Below are positions 9,864-20,142 of a stretch of 64,000 nt of DNA, piece after piece. This DNA is from Streptomyces spongiicola (GTDB lineage: Bacteria > Actinomycetota > Actinomycetes > Streptomycetales > Streptomycetaceae), in the NCBI RefSeq assembly GCF_003122365.1, contig NZ_CP029254.1:7116418-7180417 (forward strand), read 5' to 3'. The notes beneath the pieces were generated by a model. It ran no database searches, had not been told where the DNA came from, and saw only the letters and a list, made by a program, of their open reading frames with translations. Within the stretch, counting starts at the first letter, position 1. Each line of letters begins with the position of its first letter. The translations under genes were made by a program, and so were the position numbers.

Positions 9864-11498
9864 GTGAATGTCGTGACCATGCTCGAAACCGGCTTCTCGG
9901 TCGAATCGGACGGGTCGAGCGTCAGCTTCGACGGCGAGACCCTCGACGTCCCGGCGGTGCGCCGGGTCGCCGAGGACCTGGCCCGGGTATCCGTGGCCCC
10001 GGAGGCCCTGGCCAAGGCCGCACGGAGCCGCGCCCAGTTCGAGAAGATCATCCATGACGGCGCCCCCGTCTACGGCGTCACCACCGGTTACGGCGAGATG
10101 ATCTACATGCTGGTCGACCCCTCCAAGGAGGTCGAACTCCAGACCAACCTGGTGCGCAGCCACAGCTCCGGCGTCGGCCCGCTCTTCGCCCAGGACGAGG
10201 CCCGCGCAGTTGTCGCCGCCCGCCTCAACGCCCTCTCCAAGGGCTACTCCGCGGTCCGGCCCGAGCTGCTGGAGCGCCTGGCCCTCTACCTGAACCGGGG
10301 CATCACCCCGGCCATCCCGGAGATCGGCTCGCTGGGCGCCAGCGGCGACCTCGCCCCGCTCTCGCACATCGCGTGCACGCTGATCGGCGAGGGGTACGTC
10401 CTCCGGGACGGCAAGCGGGTGCCGACCGGCCAGGTGCTGCGCGAGGAGGGCATCGAGCCGCTCCAGCTGCGGTTCAAGGAGGGCCTCGCGCTCATCAACG
10501 GCACCTCGGCCATGACCGGCCTCGGCTCCCTGGTCGTGGGCCGCGCCCTGGACCAGGTGCGCCAGGCCGAGATCGGCACCGCGCTCGTCCTGGAGGTACT
10601 GCGCGGGTCGACCAGCCCGTTCCAGGCCGAGGGCCACGACATCGCCCGCCCGCACCAGGGCCAGATCGACACCGCGGCCAACATGCGGGCGCTGCTGGCC
10701 GGCAGCGGCCTGGTCCTCGACCACGCCGAACTGCGCCACCAGGCCGAGGAGCAGCGCGGCGGCGGCGACGTCTCGCGCACCGAGGTCTACCTGCAGAAGG
10801 CGTACACGCTGCGCGCCATCCCGCAGGTGGTCGGCGCCGTCCGCGACACGCTCTACCACGCCGCGGAGAAGCTGCGGACCGAGCTGAACTCCTCGAACGA
10901 CAACCCGCTGTTCTTCGACGGCAAGGAGGTCTTCCACGGCGCGAACTTCCACGGCCAGCCGATCGCCTTCGCGATGGACTTCGTCGTCCTGGCCCTCACC
11001 CAGCTCGGGGTCTTCTCCGAGCGGCGCACCAACCGCCTGCTGAACCGTCACCTCAGCGACGGGCTCCCGGAGTTCCTCGTCGCCGGCGAGCCCGGCCTCA
11101 GCAGCGGCTTCGCCGGCGCCCAGTACCCGGCCACCGCCCTGGTCGCCGAGAACCGCACGATCGGCCCCGCCTCCACCCAGTCCGTCCCGTCCAACGGCGA
11201 CAACCAGGACGTGGTCAGCATGGGCCTGATCGCCGCCCGCAACGCCCGCCGCGTGCTGTCCAACAACACCCGCATCCTCGCCGTGGAGTTCCTCGCCGCC
11301 GCCCAGGCCGTCGACCTCTCGGGCCGCCGCGACGGACTCAGCCCGACCGGCCGGGCGACCTACGACACGATCCGTTCGCTGGTGCCCACGCTCGACCGCG
11401 ACCGCTACATGTCCGACGACATCGAACTGGTGGCCGCGGCCCTCTCCCGCGGCGAGTTCCTCGGGGCCGCCGAGCAGACCGGCACCGTGCTGGTCTGA
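9864..11498 (+). CDS. MIO-type tyrosine 2,3-aminomutase
   Basis: This 544-residue enzyme belongs to the ammonia-lyase/aminomutase family with the self-formed MIO cofactor; the Ala-Ser-Gly triad is at residues 159-161 within GSLGASGDLAPLSH. The catalytic tyrosine lies in VYGVTTGYGEM (Tyr70). From memory it is very similar along its length to SgcC4 of the C-1027 pathway, which turns L-tyrosine into (S)-beta-tyrosine. A tyrosine ammonia-lyase is a less likely alternative, given the neighbouring adenylation and condensation genes. The start is uncertain: GTG 9864, GTG 9873 and ATG 9879 are in frame and none has a strong ribosome site. Confidence 0.93.
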   Translation: MNVVTMLETGFSVESDGSSVSFDGETLDVPAVRRVAEDLARVSVAPEALAKAARSRAQFEKIIHDGAPVYGVTTGYGEMIYMLVDPSKEVELQTNLVRSHSSGVGPLFAQDEARAVVAARLNALSKGYSAVRPELLERLALYLNRGITPAIPEIGSLGASGDLAPLSHIACTLIGEGYVLRDGKRVPTGQVLREEGIEPLQLRFKEGLALINGTSAMTGLGSLVVGRALDQVRQAEIGTALVLEVLRGSTSPFQAEGHDIARPHQGQIDTAANMRALLAGSGLVLDHAELRHQAEEQRGGGDVSRTEVYLQKAYTLRAIPQVVGAVRDTLYHAAEKLRTELNSSNDNPLFFDGKEVFHGANFHGQPIAFAMDFVVLALTQLGVFSERRTNRLLNRHLSDGLPEFLVAGEPGLSSGFAGAQYPATALVAENRTIGPASTQSVPSNGDNQDVVSMGLIAARNARRVLSNNTRILAVEFLAAAQAVDLSGRRDGLSPTGRATYDTIRSLVPTLDRDRYMSDDIELVAAALSRGEFLGAAEQTGTVLV

Positions 11499-11594
11499 GC
11501 CCCGCGCTCCCCCGACCCGGTCGCTTCCGGCGGGGCCGCCCCGAGGCGCCCCGCCGCGAGCGACGCCCGACCCCACGAGACCTGGGACGAACCG

Positions 11595-12935
11595 ATGAGT
11601 ATTCCGCTCTCCTTCAACCAAGAGTTCCTCTGCATGTTCGACCAGGGCGACGAGGAGGGCCCCTTCGGGCCCCTCTACAACATCGTCGGCGGCTGGCGGC
11701 TCACCGGAAAGGCCGACACCGAAGCACTCCAGGAGGCACTGAACGACGTCGTGGCCCGTCACGAGGCGCTGCGCACGACCGTCGTGCGCACTCCTGGCGA
11801 GCAGCGCCAGGAGATCGGCCCGCCCTCGCCGGTGTCCCTGGACGTCCGGGAGATCCCCGAGCCGGACCCGGCACTGCGCGACCGCCGCGCCGAGGAGCTG
11901 CTCATCGAACTGGAGGGCGGGCGGTACGGCGTCACGGAACTGCCGCTGCTGCGCGCGGTGCTGGGCCGGTTCGACGAGGAGAACGCGGTCCTGGTCCTGG
12001 TCGTCCACCACACGGCGGCCGACGAGGTCTCCATGCAGCTCATCATCCGCGACCTCGGCGTGCTGTACGCCCGTCGGCGCGGGCACGACACCGGGGAACT
12101 GCCGGAGGCGACGCCGTTCCGCGACTTCGCCGTCTGGGAGCGGGAGCGGTACGCGCCCGACGCGGAGGTCAGGGCCCGCGCCTACTGGCGCGAGCAGCTC
12201 GCCGGGGCGACCATCACCGGTGTTCCCAGCGACCACCCGAAGTCCGCGGCCGTGCCGAAGACGACCTCCGTGCATCGCTTCCTGGTCGGCGCGGAGCTGA
12301 CCTCCGCGGCGCTGGCGGTGGCGAAACAGACGCGCAGCTCGGCCTTCATGGTGCTGCTCGCCGCCTACAAGGTGTTCCTCAACGAGCGGGTCGGCGTCAC
12401 CGACGTCGCCGTACCGACGATGGCCTCGGGCCGTGGCCCCGCCCGGTTCCAGAACACCGTCGGAGCGTTCTTCAACTTCGTCCCGCTGCGCACCGACCTG
12501 TCGGGGGCGGCGACCTTCCGCGAGGTGGTGGAGCGCACCCGCGCCACCTGCCTGAAGGCGTACGGGAACTTCCTGCCGTTCGGCCAGGTGGTTGCCGAGG
12601 CCCCCGCCTCGGCGGCCTCGTTCGCCGCGGACGACCTCGGTGTCGTCGCCTTCCAGGTGTTCCAGTTCCCGGCGCTGGAGGGCGAGGAGGCCGGCGACCT
12701 GCGGATCTCCGAGATCCGCCGCCGCCTGCTGTCGCAGGACGTCTCCACCGACATCCCGGACGGTGTGATGTTCCAGCTCGACATCGACCCCCTGTCCGGC
12801 GAGATGCTCGGCCATCTGGGGTTCAACACCAACCTGTTCCACGAGGCGACGATGCGGGAGTTCGCCGCCGGGTTCGTCAGGGTCCTGGCCCGTACGGTCA
12901 CCACCCCCGACACACCGCTCGAGCTGGCCTCCTGA
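11595..12935 (+). CDS. Free-standing NRPS condensation enzyme (SgcC5-like)
   Basis: A 446-residue single condensation domain starts at ATG. The active-site motif is HHTAADE at residues 138-144 (His139 as base, Asp143), a variant of HHxxxDG. Single condensation enzymes of enediyne pathways transfer a PCP-bound beta-tyrosine to a hydroxyl or amine of the enediyne core. It follows the aminomutase by 96 bp in the same direction, and a strong hairpin follows it. The acceptor cannot be told from the sequence, so the linkage made (ester or amide) is open. Confidence 0.88.
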   Translation: MSIPLSFNQEFLCMFDQGDEEGPFGPLYNIVGGWRLTGKADTEALQEALNDVVARHEALRTTVVRTPGEQRQEIGPPSPVSLDVREIPEPDPALRDRRAEELLIELEGGRYGVTELPLLRAVLGRFDEENAVLVLVVHHTAADEVSMQLIIRDLGVLYARRRGHDTGELPEATPFRDFAVWERERYAPDAEVRARAYWREQLAGATITGVPSDHPKSAAVPKTTSVHRFLVGAELTSAALAVAKQTRSSAFMVLLAAYKVFLNERVGVTDVAVPTMASGRGPARFQNTVGAFFNFVPLRTDLSGAATFREVVERTRATCLKAYGNFLPFGQVVAEAPASAASFAADDLGVVAFQVFQFPALEGEEAGDLRISEIRRRLLSQDVSTDIPDGVMFQLDIDPLSGEMLGHLGFNTNLFHEATMREFAAGFVRVLARTVTTPDTPLELAS

Positions 12936-12955
12936 GCTCTCGCGGCCCGTACCCC

Positions 12956-12990
12956 GTCCGCCCGCACTCCCCCGGGGACCGCGGGCGGAC
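12956..12990. terminator. Bidirectional hairpin terminator
   Basis: A perfect 10-bp stem, GTCCGCCCGC (12956-12965) with GCGGGCGGAC (12981-12990), closes a 15-base loop. It sits between the convergent condensation and hydroxylase genes and can serve both. Confidence 0.75.
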
Positions 12991-13002
12991 CGCTGGGTGC
13001 GC

Positions 13003-14589
<1,587 letters not shown>

Positions 14590-14833
14590 CGGATTTCTTC
14601 CCTCTTCCTCTTCCACGAGGCGCTTTCGAAGACATGCTGCGCGCCTCATGGTCGCAGCCGGGGCCGGTCGGGGCTTCTCCCAGGATGCGGCATCGGGCGT
14701 CGCGAGGTTCGGCACGGGAGGTCCCGCAATCCTGAAGATGCAGGGCCTCGCAGCCGGCTGGGAGGGTCGTCGTCATGTATCGCGGACGGCCGTTTTCCGT
14801 CGTCCGGGGATGGGACGTCCTTTGGAGGATATG

Positions 14834-16021
14834 GTGCTGACGACGACCGATGTTCCTACGCGGGAACAGCTTGTTCGTCGAGCGTCCGAACTCGTGCCGC
14901 AGCTCCGTGAGAACGCAGCCTGGTCGGAGCAGAACCGGCGTATTCACGACGATTCGATCGATGCCCTGGCAGACGCCGGAGTCTTCCGGATGCGGGTGCC
15001 CGCCCGTTTCGGCGGGTACGAGGCCGACACGCGCACGCTCGTCGACGTGGCGGCCGAGATCGGCCGTGCCGACGGCTCCACCGGCTGGACCGCCTCGGTG
15101 TACTGGATCCCCACCTGGATGGCCGGCCTGTTCCCGGACCACGTCCAGGACGAGGTCTTCTCCACCCCCGACGTCCGGATCTGCGGCACCCTGAGCCCGA
15201 GCGCGATGGCCTCCCCCGCCGAGGGCGGCCTCGTCGTCAACGGCAAGTGGGGCTTCATCAGCGGTGCGCTGCACGCACACTGGCAGGTCGTCGTCGCCGT
15301 CCGGATCGAGCCGGACAGCGAGCCGATGCCGGTCATGGCCCTCGTACCGCTCTCGGACCTGCGGATCGCCGACGACTGGGACACCTCCGGCCTCAGAGGC
15401 ACGGGCAGTGTCAGCACCGTCGCCGACGACGTCTTCGTCCCGGCCGACCGCGTCCTGCCGCTGGGCGTCGTCATGCAGGGCCGGGGCGGCGCCTCGCAGG
15501 CGAACGCCGGATCCGCGATCCACCGCGCCCCGCTGCTGCCGGTCGCCTCGGCGTCCTCGGTCGGCGCGGTGCTGGGCATGGCGCGCGCCGCCAGGGATGC
15601 CTTCCTGGAGCGACTGCCCGAGCGCAAGATCACGTACACGGACTACGCGAGCCAGGCCGAGGCCCCGCTCACCCACCACCAGGTCGCGAACGCCACACTC
15701 AAGATCGATCAAGCCCAGTTCCACGCCCACCGCCTCGCGGACCTCGTCGACTCCAAGTCCGCGCAGGACACGCCGTGGACCCTGGAGGAGCGGGCGCGTG
15801 CCCGCGCCGACATGGGCGCGGTGATCCAGCTGGCCAAGGAGGCCGTGGACATCCTCGCCTCGGCGAGCGGCGGCTCCTCCGTCTACAGCGGCGTGGCGAT
15901 CCAGCGCATCGCCCGGGACATCCAGGCCGTCAGCCTGCACGCCCTGATGCACCCCGACACCAACACCGAGCTGTACGGGCGGGTCCTGTGCGGCCTCGAG
16001 CCCAACACGCTCTACGTCTGA
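14834..16021 (+). CDS. Acyl-CoA dehydrogenase-like monooxygenase, second copy
   Basis: The 395-residue protein has the same overall fold as the product at 4226: RFGGYEADTRT near residue 60, a middle segment with GTGSVSTVADDVFVPADR and a C-terminal helical bundle ending near NTLYV. The lack of a typical acyl-CoA dehydrogenase catalytic Glu context favours a flavin-dependent oxygenase role. The GTG at 14834 is five bases after GGAGG; an ATG three bases earlier is also possible. It leads a two-gene unit with the SgcJ-like gene 34 bp downstream. The 244-bp gap to the divergent hydroxylase should hold promoters for both; I see no clear operator in it. Confidence 0.8.
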   Translation: MLTTTDVPTREQLVRRASELVPQLRENAAWSEQNRRIHDDSIDALADAGVFRMRVPARFGGYEADTRTLVDVAAEIGRADGSTGWTASVYWIPTWMAGLFPDHVQDEVFSTPDVRICGTLSPSAMASPAEGGLVVNGKWGFISGALHAHWQVVVAVRIEPDSEPMPVMALVPLSDLRIADDWDTSGLRGTGSVSTVADDVFVPADRVLPLGVVMQGRGGASQANAGSAIHRAPLLPVASASSVGAVLGMARAARDAFLERLPERKITYTDYASQAEAPLTHHQVANATLKIDQAQFHAHRLADLVDSKSAQDTPWTLEERARARADMGAVIQLAKEAVDILASASGGSSVYSGVAIQRIARDIQAVSLHALMHPDTNTELYGRVLCGLEPNTLYV

Positions 16022-16055
16022 CCCGACCGGACCAACGCACAGCAAGGGGACCAGC

Positions 16056-16487
16056 ATGACCGCAGCACCACCGGCCGCGCCCGCCACCGCCGTCTCCGAC
16101 GCGGACAAGGCGGCCGTCGCCGCACTGCCCGGCCGTATCGTCGAGGCCTGGGCCGCGCACGACGCGGCGGCCTTCGCCCGGGTCTTCACGGCCGACGGCA
16201 CGATGATCCTGCCCGGCGTCTACCGCAGCGGGCGCTCGGACATCGAGGCGTTCATGTCCGCTGCCTTCCAGAGCCCGTTCAAGGGCACGCGGGTCACGGG
16301 CGCGCCGCTGGCACTGAAGTTCCTCGGCGAGGACGTGGCCCTCGTGATCACCGAGGGCGGTGTCCTGGCCCCGGGCGAGTCCGCCGTCGCCGACGAGCGT
16401 GCCATACGCGCCACCTGGGTGGCCGCCAAGCAGGACGGTGCCTGGCTGCTCGCCGCGTACCAGAACAGCCCGCGCGACAGCGCCTGA
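16056..16487 (+). CDS. SgcJ/EcaC-family NTF2-like protein
   Basis: A 143-residue single-domain protein. The pattern IVEAWAAHDAAAFARVFTADGTMILPG followed by a beta-rich half ending WLLAAYQNSP is that of the SgcJ/EcaC branch of the SnoaL/DUF4440 superfamily. SgcJ relatives are found in enediyne clusters and are reported to be needed for correct formation of the core; their exact reaction is not settled. The gene has GGGGA upstream of its ATG and is followed by a strong terminator. Confidence 0.85.
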   Translation: MTAAPPAAPATAVSDADKAAVAALPGRIVEAWAAHDAAAFARVFTADGTMILPGVYRSGRSDIEAFMSAAFQSPFKGTRVTGAPLALKFLGEDVALVITEGGVLAPGESAVADERAIRATWVAAKQDGAWLLAAYQNSPRDSA

Positions 16488-16538
16488 TCCGTCCGCGGCG
16501 GCGTCCGACCCACCCGGCGCCGCCGCGGCACACACCAG

Positions 16539-16578
16539 GAGCGGCACCCCCCGGGTCCGGAAGCGGGGGGTGCCGCTC
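16539..16578. terminator. Strong bidirectional terminator
   Basis: A perfect 14-bp stem (GAGCGGCACCCCCC at 16539-16552 with its complement at 16565-16578) encloses a 12-base loop. It separates the SgcJ-like gene from the convergent P450 gene. Confidence 0.85.
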
Positions 16579-16594
16579 TTCCTCGTGCCCGGGG

Positions 16595-17851
16595 TCAGCG
16601 GGTGCCCGCACCGGCCGGAACGGGGGCGGTCAGGCGCACGGGCAGTGCGCGGTGGCCGTTCATGATGAACGTGGGCAGCGGCTGCAACTCGTCGGCAGGC
16701 ACCGCCAGGGACAGTTCGGGGAAGCGCTCGAACAGGGTGGACAGGCCCACGGTGGCCACCAGGCGGGCGACGCCGGCACCAAGGCAGTAGTGGGGTCCGT
16801 GGCCGAACGACAGGTGCTCCTTGTCGGCGCGGGTGATGTCGAAGTCGCCGGCGCTCTCCCCGTGCAGCTTCGGGTCGCGGCCGACGCCGCTGTAGTTGAC
16901 GAGGATCGGGTCGCCCCTGGGGATCGTCACCCCGTCCAGTTCGATGTCCTCGACGGCGTACCGCAGCGGCAGGTGGGCCAGCGGCGACTCCACGCGCAGT
17001 GTCTCGTCGATCACGTCGTCCCACGAGGCGCGGCCGGACCGGACGAGTTCGAGCTGCTCGGGGTGGGTGAGCAGGGCGGTGATCGCGTTGTCGAAGAAGT
17101 TGATGGTGGTCTCCGAGCCGGCGCCGAGGATGGCGAAGATGGTGTCGCACAGCTCGGCCTCCGACAGCCGGGAGCCGTCCTCGTCGCGGGCCGCGATCAG
17201 GTCGCTGGTGATGTCCTCGCCGGGGTCGGCGCGCTTGTGGGCGACCAGCTCCTCCATCGCGCCGCGCCAGTTGAGCAGGACCGCCTGGGCCTGCTCGGGG
17301 GTGACGGTGGTGTCCACCATCATGTCGATGACCTTGGCGGTGGCGGTGCGCGCCTCCTCGGACATGCCGATCAGCTCGGCGACGAGCATGGCCGGCAGCG
17401 GGTACGCGAAGCGCTCGCGCAGATCGACGACCTCACCGGGCTCGGCGGCCTCCAGCGCGTCGAGCAGCCCGTTGGTGAGCTGCTCGATGAGCGGGCGGAC
17501 GGCCTGGGTGCGGCGGGGTGTGAAGGCCTTGCCGACGAGCCGGCGCAGCCGGACGTGGTCCTTGCCGTAGGCGGTGACCATGTTGTCCATGGCGACCCAG
17601 CTGATCATCTCCCAGTCGGGGCGGACCCGGCCCTCGATGAAGTCCGGCCAGTGGTTGCGGGCGCTCTTGGTGACCTTCGGGTCGGTCAGGATCCTGCGCA
17701 CGGACGCGTAGTCGTTGACGGACCAGGCGTGGACGCCGCCGGGGAGTTCCACCCGCACGGCCGGTCCTCGGGCGCGCAGGTCCGCGGCCTCGGAGTGAAT
17801 GTCCCGGCCCGTGGTGTCGAGGGTGTGTGCGACGGGGCATTGCAGCGACAT
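16595..17851 (-). CDS. Cytochrome P450, first copy
   Basis: A 418-residue soluble actinomycete P450. The I-helix oxygen-activation motif is GAGSETT (about 243-249), ExxR is ETLR at 283-286, and the haem ligand is Cys356 in FGHGPHYCLG. The ATG at 17851 has GGGAG nine bases upstream. It is the last gene of the leftward run TyrA-PCP-PhyH-P450 and starts 115 bp after the dioxygenase stop. A role in hydroxylating the carrier-bound amino acid or the core is plausible, but the substrate cannot be read from the sequence. The electron partners are not encoded nearby. Confidence 0.9.
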   Translation of the reverse strand: MSLQCPVAHTLDTTGRDIHSEAADLRARGPAVRVELPGGVHAWSVNDYASVRRILTDPKVTKSARNHWPDFIEGRVRPDWEMISWVAMDNMVTAYGKDHVRLRRLVGKAFTPRRTQAVRPLIEQLTNGLLDALEAAEPGEVVDLRERFAYPLPAMLVAELIGMSEEARTATAKVIDMMVDTTVTPEQAQAVLLNWRGAMEELVAHKRADPGEDITSDLIAARDEDGSRLSEAELCDTIFAILGAGSETTINFFDNAITALLTHPEQLELVRSGRASWDDVIDETLRVESPLAHLPLRYAVEDIELDGVTIPRGDPILVNYSGVGRDPKLHGESAGDFDITRADKEHLSFGHGPHYCLGAGVARLVATVGLSTLFERFPELSLAVPADELQPLPTFIMNGHRALPVRLTAPVPAGAGTR

Positions 17852-17965
17852 GGGTTCTCCCGCGATGACGTTTTCGGTGGTGGGGGCCGGGCGGGTCGGG
17901 CGTCGGTGCCGGCCGTGGAGTGGCGGAGCCGGCCGGTGCGTACCGGCCGGCATTCCCGGGGGGTG

Positions 17966-18832
17966 CTACGGGACGGGTGCCGGGCGGGGCCCGGGGCCGT
18001 CGTCGGCCAGGAGGACGTACGGGTCGTCCATCTCGTACCAGCCGAGGCCGGGCGGGCAGCGGTCGTAGCCGAGCAGCCTTCGCACCTCCTCCGGGTAGGC
18101 CAGGACGGACTCCCGGGGCACCGCGAGGTACTGGTTCTCCTCCTGGCGGAGGTTGCCGAGGTCGAGCGCGATGGTCAGGCCCGTACGCGGGGTGTCGGTG
18201 GTGTTGGCGCCGCCCCCGTGGTAGACACCGCCGAGCCAGACCAGGCCCGAACCGGCCCGCATCTCGGTGGGGACCGCCTCCTCGGCCCGCGGCGGGCGCT
18301 CGTCGTCCCAGTGATGGCTTCCGGGGATCATCAGGGTGCCGCCGTTGTCGGCGGTGAAGTCGCTCATGGCCAGCATCAGCTGCACCCGGCTGGTGGGCCC
18401 GGGGTGGCGGCGCAGATGGAGCGCGTCGTCCCGGTGCAGGGGCTGTTTGCCCTGACCCTGGTGGATCTGGATGGCCTGGGTGCCGCTGATCTGGACGGTC
18501 GGCACGAGGGCGGTACGGGACCGGCCGATCCAGACGTGGACCGGCCGTTGCATGATCCGGCGGGCGGCGCCCAGGAACAGGGGGTGCGTCACCACCGGGG
18601 TGAGCCGGTCGGTCCGGGCGAAGACGGAGGAGACCCGGCGGGTGCGGGTCCCGTTGTACCAGTCGCCGCTGTAGTCGCGGGCGTCGAGGGCGGGGCCCAG
18701 GTCGTCCCACAGCGCCTTGAGGGTGCCGGCGTCGGCGAGGTCCTCGACGACCAGCGCTCCGTCGCGTTCGAGGATCTCCACGGCCTCCTCGAGGCCGCTG
18801 TCGGGTGCGACCCGTCGAAGACCGTCCGTCAC
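17966..18832 (-). CDS. Phytanoyl-CoA dioxygenase-family hydroxylase
   Basis: A 288-residue Fe(II)/2-oxoglutarate-type oxygenase. The metal-binding facial triad is visible: His133 and Asp135 in PLHRDDAL and His205 in GGVYHGGGANTT; Arg216, in TPRTG, is well placed for 2-oxoglutarate. The start codon overlaps the stop of the PCP gene (ATGA), so the two are translationally coupled. This suggests that the substrate is bound to that PCP, for example hydroxylation at an aliphatic position of beta-tyrosine. That link is inference; family members also act on free acids and CoA esters. Confidence 0.87.
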   Translation of the reverse strand: MTDGLRRVAPDSGLEEAVEILERDGALVVEDLADAGTLKALWDDLGPALDARDYSGDWYNGTRTRRVSSVFARTDRLTPVVTHPLFLGAARRIMQRPVHVWIGRSRTALVPTVQISGTQAIQIHQGQGKQPLHRDDALHLRRHPGPTSRVQLMLAMSDFTADNGGTLMIPGSHHWDDERPPRAEEAVPTEMRAGSGLVWLGGVYHGGGANTTDTPRTGLTIALDLGNLRQEENQYLAVPRESVLAYPEEVRRLLGYDRCPPGLGWYEMDDPYVLLADDGPGPRPAPVP

Positions 18833-19092
18833 GGCGTCACCCTGGTGCCGCCGGAACGGGCCCCGACGAGGCGGACGAGGGACTCGAGGGTCGGGTCCTC
18901 CTCGAAGATGTCGCCGACCTCGATCTCCGCGCCGAGTTCCTCCTCGATACGGATCACCAGGCGGGTGGCGGAGATGGACTCACCGCCGGACTCGAAGAAG
19001 GTGGCCCCGGACCCGGCCCCGGGTGCGTCTCCGAGAACCTCGGTCCAGATCTTCCTCACCGTCTCGGCGGCCGTCGCCACATCGGTGCTCAT
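18829..19092 (-). CDS. Free-standing peptidyl carrier protein
   Basis: An 87-residue carrier protein with the phosphopantetheine site Ser39 in FFESGGESISATRL. It is preceded by a GGGAGAGGGAGAG purine run before ATG 19092. It probably carries the beta-tyrosyl group loaded by the adenylation enzyme at 7122 (as SgcC2 does) and presents it to the hydroxylases and condensation enzyme. It overlaps the PhyH gene by four bases. An acyl carrier for another step is possible but less likely, given the neighbourhood. Confidence 0.9.
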   Translation of the reverse strand: MSTDVATAAETVRKIWTEVLGDAPGAGSGATFFESGGESISATRLVIRIEEELGAEIEVGDIFEEDPTLESLVRLVGARSGGTRVTP

Positions 19093-19147
19093 ACGCTGCT
19101 CTCCCTCTCCCGTCGGGCCGCCCACCGGGGCGGGTGCGCTGGCAGCT

Positions 19148-20044
19148 TCACACCGGCGTCCGGCAGCGGGCATCTCCTGGATTGCGGGACCCTGTGGCGT
19201 CGAGCAGGGCGGCCCGCCCGCGGTGGCCCTGGAGGAGCAGTCCGCCGACGGAGACGGAGCAGGTGTCGCCGCCGTCCCTCAACGCCGAGGCCATCAGGAC
19301 GAGATCGGCGGCCACGCGCTCCACCGAGGCGGCCACGGCGGGGGCGTTGTGGGTGAGGATGTCGCTCCACAGGCCGGGGTCAGAGGCGGCGATCCGCGTG
19401 GTGTCGCGCAGACCGCCGCCCGCGAGGGCGAGGACGTCGGGGGCGGCGTCCGCGAGCTGGGCCGCGAGCGCGACGGCCACCAGCATCGGGGTGTGGGAGA
19501 CGGTGGCGACGGCCTCGTCGTGGGCCGTGGGCGGCATCGTGTGCGCGACCGCGCCGCACAGGGAGACGAGTTCCTCGACCGCGGCCGCGGCCTCGGGGTG
19601 GACGGAGGGGCCGGGGCACAGGATCCATGGCCGGCCGGCGAACAGGCCGGGCTCGGCGGCGGCCGTGCCGGACAGCCCCCGTCCGGCCATCGGGTGTCCT
19701 GGAACGTAACCGCGCAGGTCGCAGCCGCGCAGCACGGCCTCTTCCCAGATCAGCCCCTTGGCCGCGGCGACATCGGTGTAGGCGCGGCCCAGCCCGCGGG
19801 CCTGGGCCTCGTAGAGCACGTCCACGACGGCGGACGGCGGGGTGGCGACGACGACGAGGTCGGCGGGCGGGGCGTCGGGCGCCAGCGGGGCGCCGGCCCC
19901 CCGGCCGGCGCCCAGCGCCACCGCCGCGGGGTCCGGGTCGGCGAGGGAGACGGCGATCCCGGAGCGGCTGAGGCGCAGAGCGAGGGAGGTGCCGATCAGC
20001 CCGCAGCCGATCACGGTGACGCTGCGCAGTCGGGGGCGGCTCAT
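19148..20044 (-). CDS. tyrA: Prephenate/arogenate dehydrogenase
   Basis: The 298-residue product has the NAD-binding motif VIGCGLIGTSLA at the N-terminus and the family signature GHPMAGRGLSG about residue 120, followed by the helical prephenate dehydrogenase domain. It oxidatively decarboxylates prephenate (or arogenate) on the way to tyrosine. A pathway copy would raise the tyrosine supply for the aminomutase. CAGGAG precedes the ATG. The gene lies 55 bp upstream of the PCP in the same direction and probably shares its transcript. No ACT regulatory domain is seen, which would fit reduced feedback inhibition (inference). Confidence 0.88.
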   Translation of the reverse strand: MSRPRLRSVTVIGCGLIGTSLALRLSRSGIAVSLADPDPAAVALGAGRGAGAPLAPDAPPADLVVVATPPSAVVDVLYEAQARGLGRAYTDVAAAKGLIWEEAVLRGCDLRGYVPGHPMAGRGLSGTAAAEPGLFAGRPWILCPGPSVHPEAAAAVEELVSLCGAVAHTMPPTAHDEAVATVSHTPMLVAVALAAQLADAAPDVLALAGGGLRDTTRIAASDPGLWSDILTHNAPAVAASVERVAADLVLMASALRDGGDTCSVSVGGLLLQGHRGRAALLDATGSRNPGDARCRTPV

Positions 20045-20142
20045 GGTGTCTCCTGGTGGGCTTCTGCTCTGCGCGGGCGGCCGGGGCCGCCGGGCGGAGA
20101 CGGGGGTCCACCGGGCGGCCCGGCGGCGGCGCGGAGGGCGGG

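Noticed and set aside
6813..12842. A 2009-codon open frame on the minus strand
   Set aside because: It lies opposite well-supported NRPS, aminomutase and condensation genes. Its composition (Gly/Arg/Val/Gln-rich, no domains) is the usual antisense shadow in high-GC DNA.
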